Assembly: GCA_030620115.1 (NCBI GenBank)
Contig: JAUXFG010000052.1
Span: 1 to 23,521 of the forward strand
Direction of reading: 5' to 3'
Origin: Candidatus Fermentibacterota bacterium
GTDB taxonomy: Bacteria > JAFGKV01
Length of the DNA: 23,521 bases
This document shows, in pieces, positions 21,609 to 23,521 of this stretch (position 1 is its first letter; every line of letters begins with the position of its first letter). A program made the position numbers and the translations under genes. The notes beneath the pieces are model-generated. The model was not told the DNA's origin, did not search any database, and saw nothing but the letters and a program-made list of their open reading frames with translations.

Positions 21609-22802
21609 ATGAAAACGCACTGGCTCCATTGCGGTATCCTTTGTGGGATTGTACTGATCCTTCTATCCTGCTTCTATGGGAAGATAGACCCCCATGACCC
21701 TTCGATGGCACGTTGGGACTTGCATCACTACATGGCCATGGCTGAGGCAAGCCCCGGCTTCTGTGCATCGGCGCCCCAACCATTTGTTTTTCGCTTGCTC
21801 GGCCCATACATCGCCGGGATATCGCCCCTGCATACGGCGACAGCCTTCTACGCGATAACTCTGGTTGCTTCTCTCTCGCTGGCCTTGCTCTTCTACTTCT
21901 TCCTATACAACCACGGGATCGATGCAACGGTCTCGGTCATCTCGGTTATTCTATTCCTTCTCAACAAGTACGCATTCGGGTTTCCTGCCTGGAACTACTT
22001 CCAGGTGAATGATATTCTCTCATTGGTCGAGATCATTCTCCTGTATTGGGCCATGCGCAATTCGAGGTGGTTGCTTTTTTCGATGTTCCTCATGCTCGGT
22101 GTGCTCACTCGAGAGACGGCCCTGCTGATGATTCCCGTGGCCTTCGTCCATCTGCTGGAATCCAAGACATGGACGAAGGCTGGTCGTAAGTATCTTATCG
22201 CTCTGATCCCGGGGATCATGCTTTTTATCTTGATTCGCCTGCTTGTTCCCCACAGCGGCGGAGACCGCCTGTGGAGGACGTTTTTTGCCCACGCCGCGAA
22301 GGTCACGTCACCTCATCGCCTCTATGCACTGTTGATTAACTCATTCGCGCCACTGTCCGTGATCCCGCTCGTCTTCCTGAGAAGAAGCATCCGTTTCTTC
22401 CGCACGCATAAGACGGGGCTCCTTTTTCTTCTTCTCGTTTTCACGAGCACATTGTTTGGTTCCAATGATGAAAGACTTATGGCCCCAGCCGCTCCTGTGT
22501 TCTATCTGCTCATCGCCGAGCTCATCGAGACTTATTGCTATTCGAGCAAGGCATTGCTCATCATCATCGCCATATCCGTTTTCCTCACCAGTCTTGACCA
22601 CCGCGTCGGGATTTATGCCTTACCCAGCCTCGCAGCTACGCAATTGGTCTCGGTAAGCGCCATGCTCCTTCTGACCCTGGCATTGCTGCGCCGCATGATC
22701 GCCATCAGGCATAACAAGCCAGAGATTGAGAAGTCCGGGTTAGTCACCGTTTCATTCGACAAATCGACAGCTCGTCATGTTGATCCGGATTGCCGCCTCT
22801 GA
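21609..22802 (+). CDS. Polytopic membrane protein, GT-C glycosyltransferase-like
   Basis: This 397-residue protein has about 9-10 hydrophobic segments. After the first membrane helix (GILCGIVLILLSC), a loop carries RWDLHHYMAMAEA, with Asp37 in the place of the catalytic acidic residue of GT-C transferases, followed by PQPFVFRLLGPYIAG. LGVLTRETALLMIPVAF is the RE-T motif common in these proteins. They transfer sugars from polyprenyl-phosphate donors outside the cytoplasm; donor and acceptor are unknown here. The assignment rests on motif style only. No good Shine-Dalgarno sequence precedes ATG 21609. The gene converges on the rRNA operon. Confidence 0.7.
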   Translation: MKTHWLHCGILCGIVLILLSCFYGKIDPHDPSMARWDLHHYMAMAEASPGFCASAPQPFVFRLLGPYIAGISPLHTATAFYAITLVASLSLALLFYFFLYNHGIDATVSVISVILFLLNKYAFGFPAWNYFQVNDILSLVEIILLYWAMRNSRWLLFSMFLMLGVLTRETALLMIPVAFVHLLESKTWTKAGRKYLIALIPGIMLFILIRLLVPHSGGDRLWRTFFAHAAKVTSPHRLYALLINSFAPLSVIPLVFLRRSIRFFRTHKTGLLFLLLVFTSTLFGSNDERLMAPAAPVFYLLIAELIETYCYSSKALLIIIAISVFLTSLDHRVGIYALPSLAATQLVSVSAMLLLTLALLRRMIAIRHNKPEIEKSGLVTVSFDKSTARHVDPDCRL

Positions 22803-22818
22803 ACCCTTGAACGTTATA

Positions 22819-22856
22819 CAAAACAAAGCCCCCGCGCTGTTTCAAGCACGGGGGCT
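22819..22856 (-). terminator. rRNA operon terminator (minus strand)
   Basis: On the minus strand AGCCCCCG pairs with CGGGGGCT, with the inner GCT/AGC extending the stem, and is followed by TTTGTTTTG. It lies 13 bp past the 5S 3' end. The hairpin is symmetric enough to serve the convergent GT-C gene as well, though the plus side has only CTGTTG after it. Confidence 0.8.
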
Positions 22857-22868
22857 CTGTTGCATAAC

Positions 22869-22984
22869 TCCGGCGGCGACCTACTCTCCCACCAGGCCTC
22901 CCTGGCAGTACCATCGGCGCTGGAGGGCTTAACTTCCGTGTTCGGAATGGGTACGGGTGTGGCCCCTCCGCCATTGCCACCGGA
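22869..22984 (-). rRNA. rrf: 5S ribosomal RNA
   Basis: Read on the minus strand it starts TCCGGTGGCAATGGCGGAGG and contains ACCCGTACCCATTCCGAACA, then CGGAAGTTAAG. It ends GGGAGAGTAGGTCGCCGCCGGA. The 5' and 3' ends pair to form helix I. The length of about 116 nt is normal. Ends are set from helix I and could vary by one or two bases. Confidence 0.95.
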
Positions 22985-23046
22985 TAATCTTCTATCTTCG
23001 TCCTTTATCTGCTATCCTAACCCGGTGAGATATCCGGGATGCATTT

Positions 23047-23085
23047 CAGATTGTCAGATTATAGATTGCAGATTCCAGATTCTTC
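23047..23085 (-). repeat. AATCT word repeat inside the 23S-5S spacer
   Basis: On the rRNA-sense strand the spacer carries GAAGAATCTGGAATCTGCAA, then TCTATAATCTGACAATCTG, that is five AATCT words at 7-9 bp spacing. The same family is at 957-985 and 19088-19113. The rest of the spacer (22985-23046 and 23086-23117) shows no tRNA. Confidence 0.7.
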
Positions 23086-23117
23086 ACATTCTTCGATCGA
23101 TATCGTCCTGTTATTAA

Positions 23118-23521
<404 letters not shown>

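Noticed and set aside
22985-23117. Possible tRNA in the 23S-5S spacer
   Set aside because: No acceptor stem, T-loop GTTCGA or anticodon arm could be drawn; the spacer is word repeat plus filler. Other GTTCGAAT strings in the window lie inside coding sequence.

Overview
The window looks like a chromosomal segment from an uncultivated bacterium, most likely of the FCB-type candidate phyla (Eisenbacteria, Latescibacterota, KSB1 or Zixibacteria-like). The indications are a large secreted beta-helix protein ending in a FlgD-type Ig domain, a gingipain-family (C25) protein beside it, and wide intergenic gaps full of short palindromic and word-like repeats. Base composition appears to be mid-50s percent GC, judged by eye. 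The phylum is inference; the 23S and 5S sequences at the right end could settle it.

Layout. The left edge holds the start of a minus-strand four-helix-bundle 'suffix' protein, overlapped by the tail of an unrecognised gene. A repeat-rich gap follows, with a 24-bp perfect palindrome and a MazF/PemK toxin remnant (1129-1335). Next come a SAM methyltransferase (1332-2276, minus) and a Cys-rich, helical-repeat protein (2620-3435, minus). Bases 3487-4424 hold no gene but at least five repeat elements. Then come a secreted VIT plus VWA protein (4425-6635, minus), an exported SagB-like nitroreductase (6966-7655, minus) and a periplasmic ankyrin protein (8172-8825, plus) behind a good sigma70-type promoter. 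A GAF-GGDEF protein (10542-11591) and a MATE transporter (9088-10545) form a coupled minus-strand pair. Divergent from these is the cell-surface operon: a C25-family protein (12112-14442) overlapping a 1489-residue beta-helix protein (14432-18901). A radical SAM/SPASM protein (19193-20227), a TetR regulator plus small zinc-ribbon protein (20652-21493) and a GT-C-like membrane protein (21609-22802) follow on the plus strand. The right end is the 3' part of a minus-strand rRNA operon: terminator, 5S, spacer and the 3' end of 23S.

No CRISPR array, integrase, transposase, phage module or recognisable defence operon is visible. The most distinctive signals are: (1) the C25 protein, in which the usual catalytic histidine is glutamate while the cysteine is kept at the normal spacing; (2) a dense set of dispersed palindromic elements and short-period word repeats that sit only between genes, creep into gene ends, add false N-termini and have entered the 23S-5S spacer; (3) the small overlapping gene pair at the left edge.

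Start sites were chosen from visible Shine-Dalgarno sequences. In several genes this moves the start downstream of the longest reading frame.
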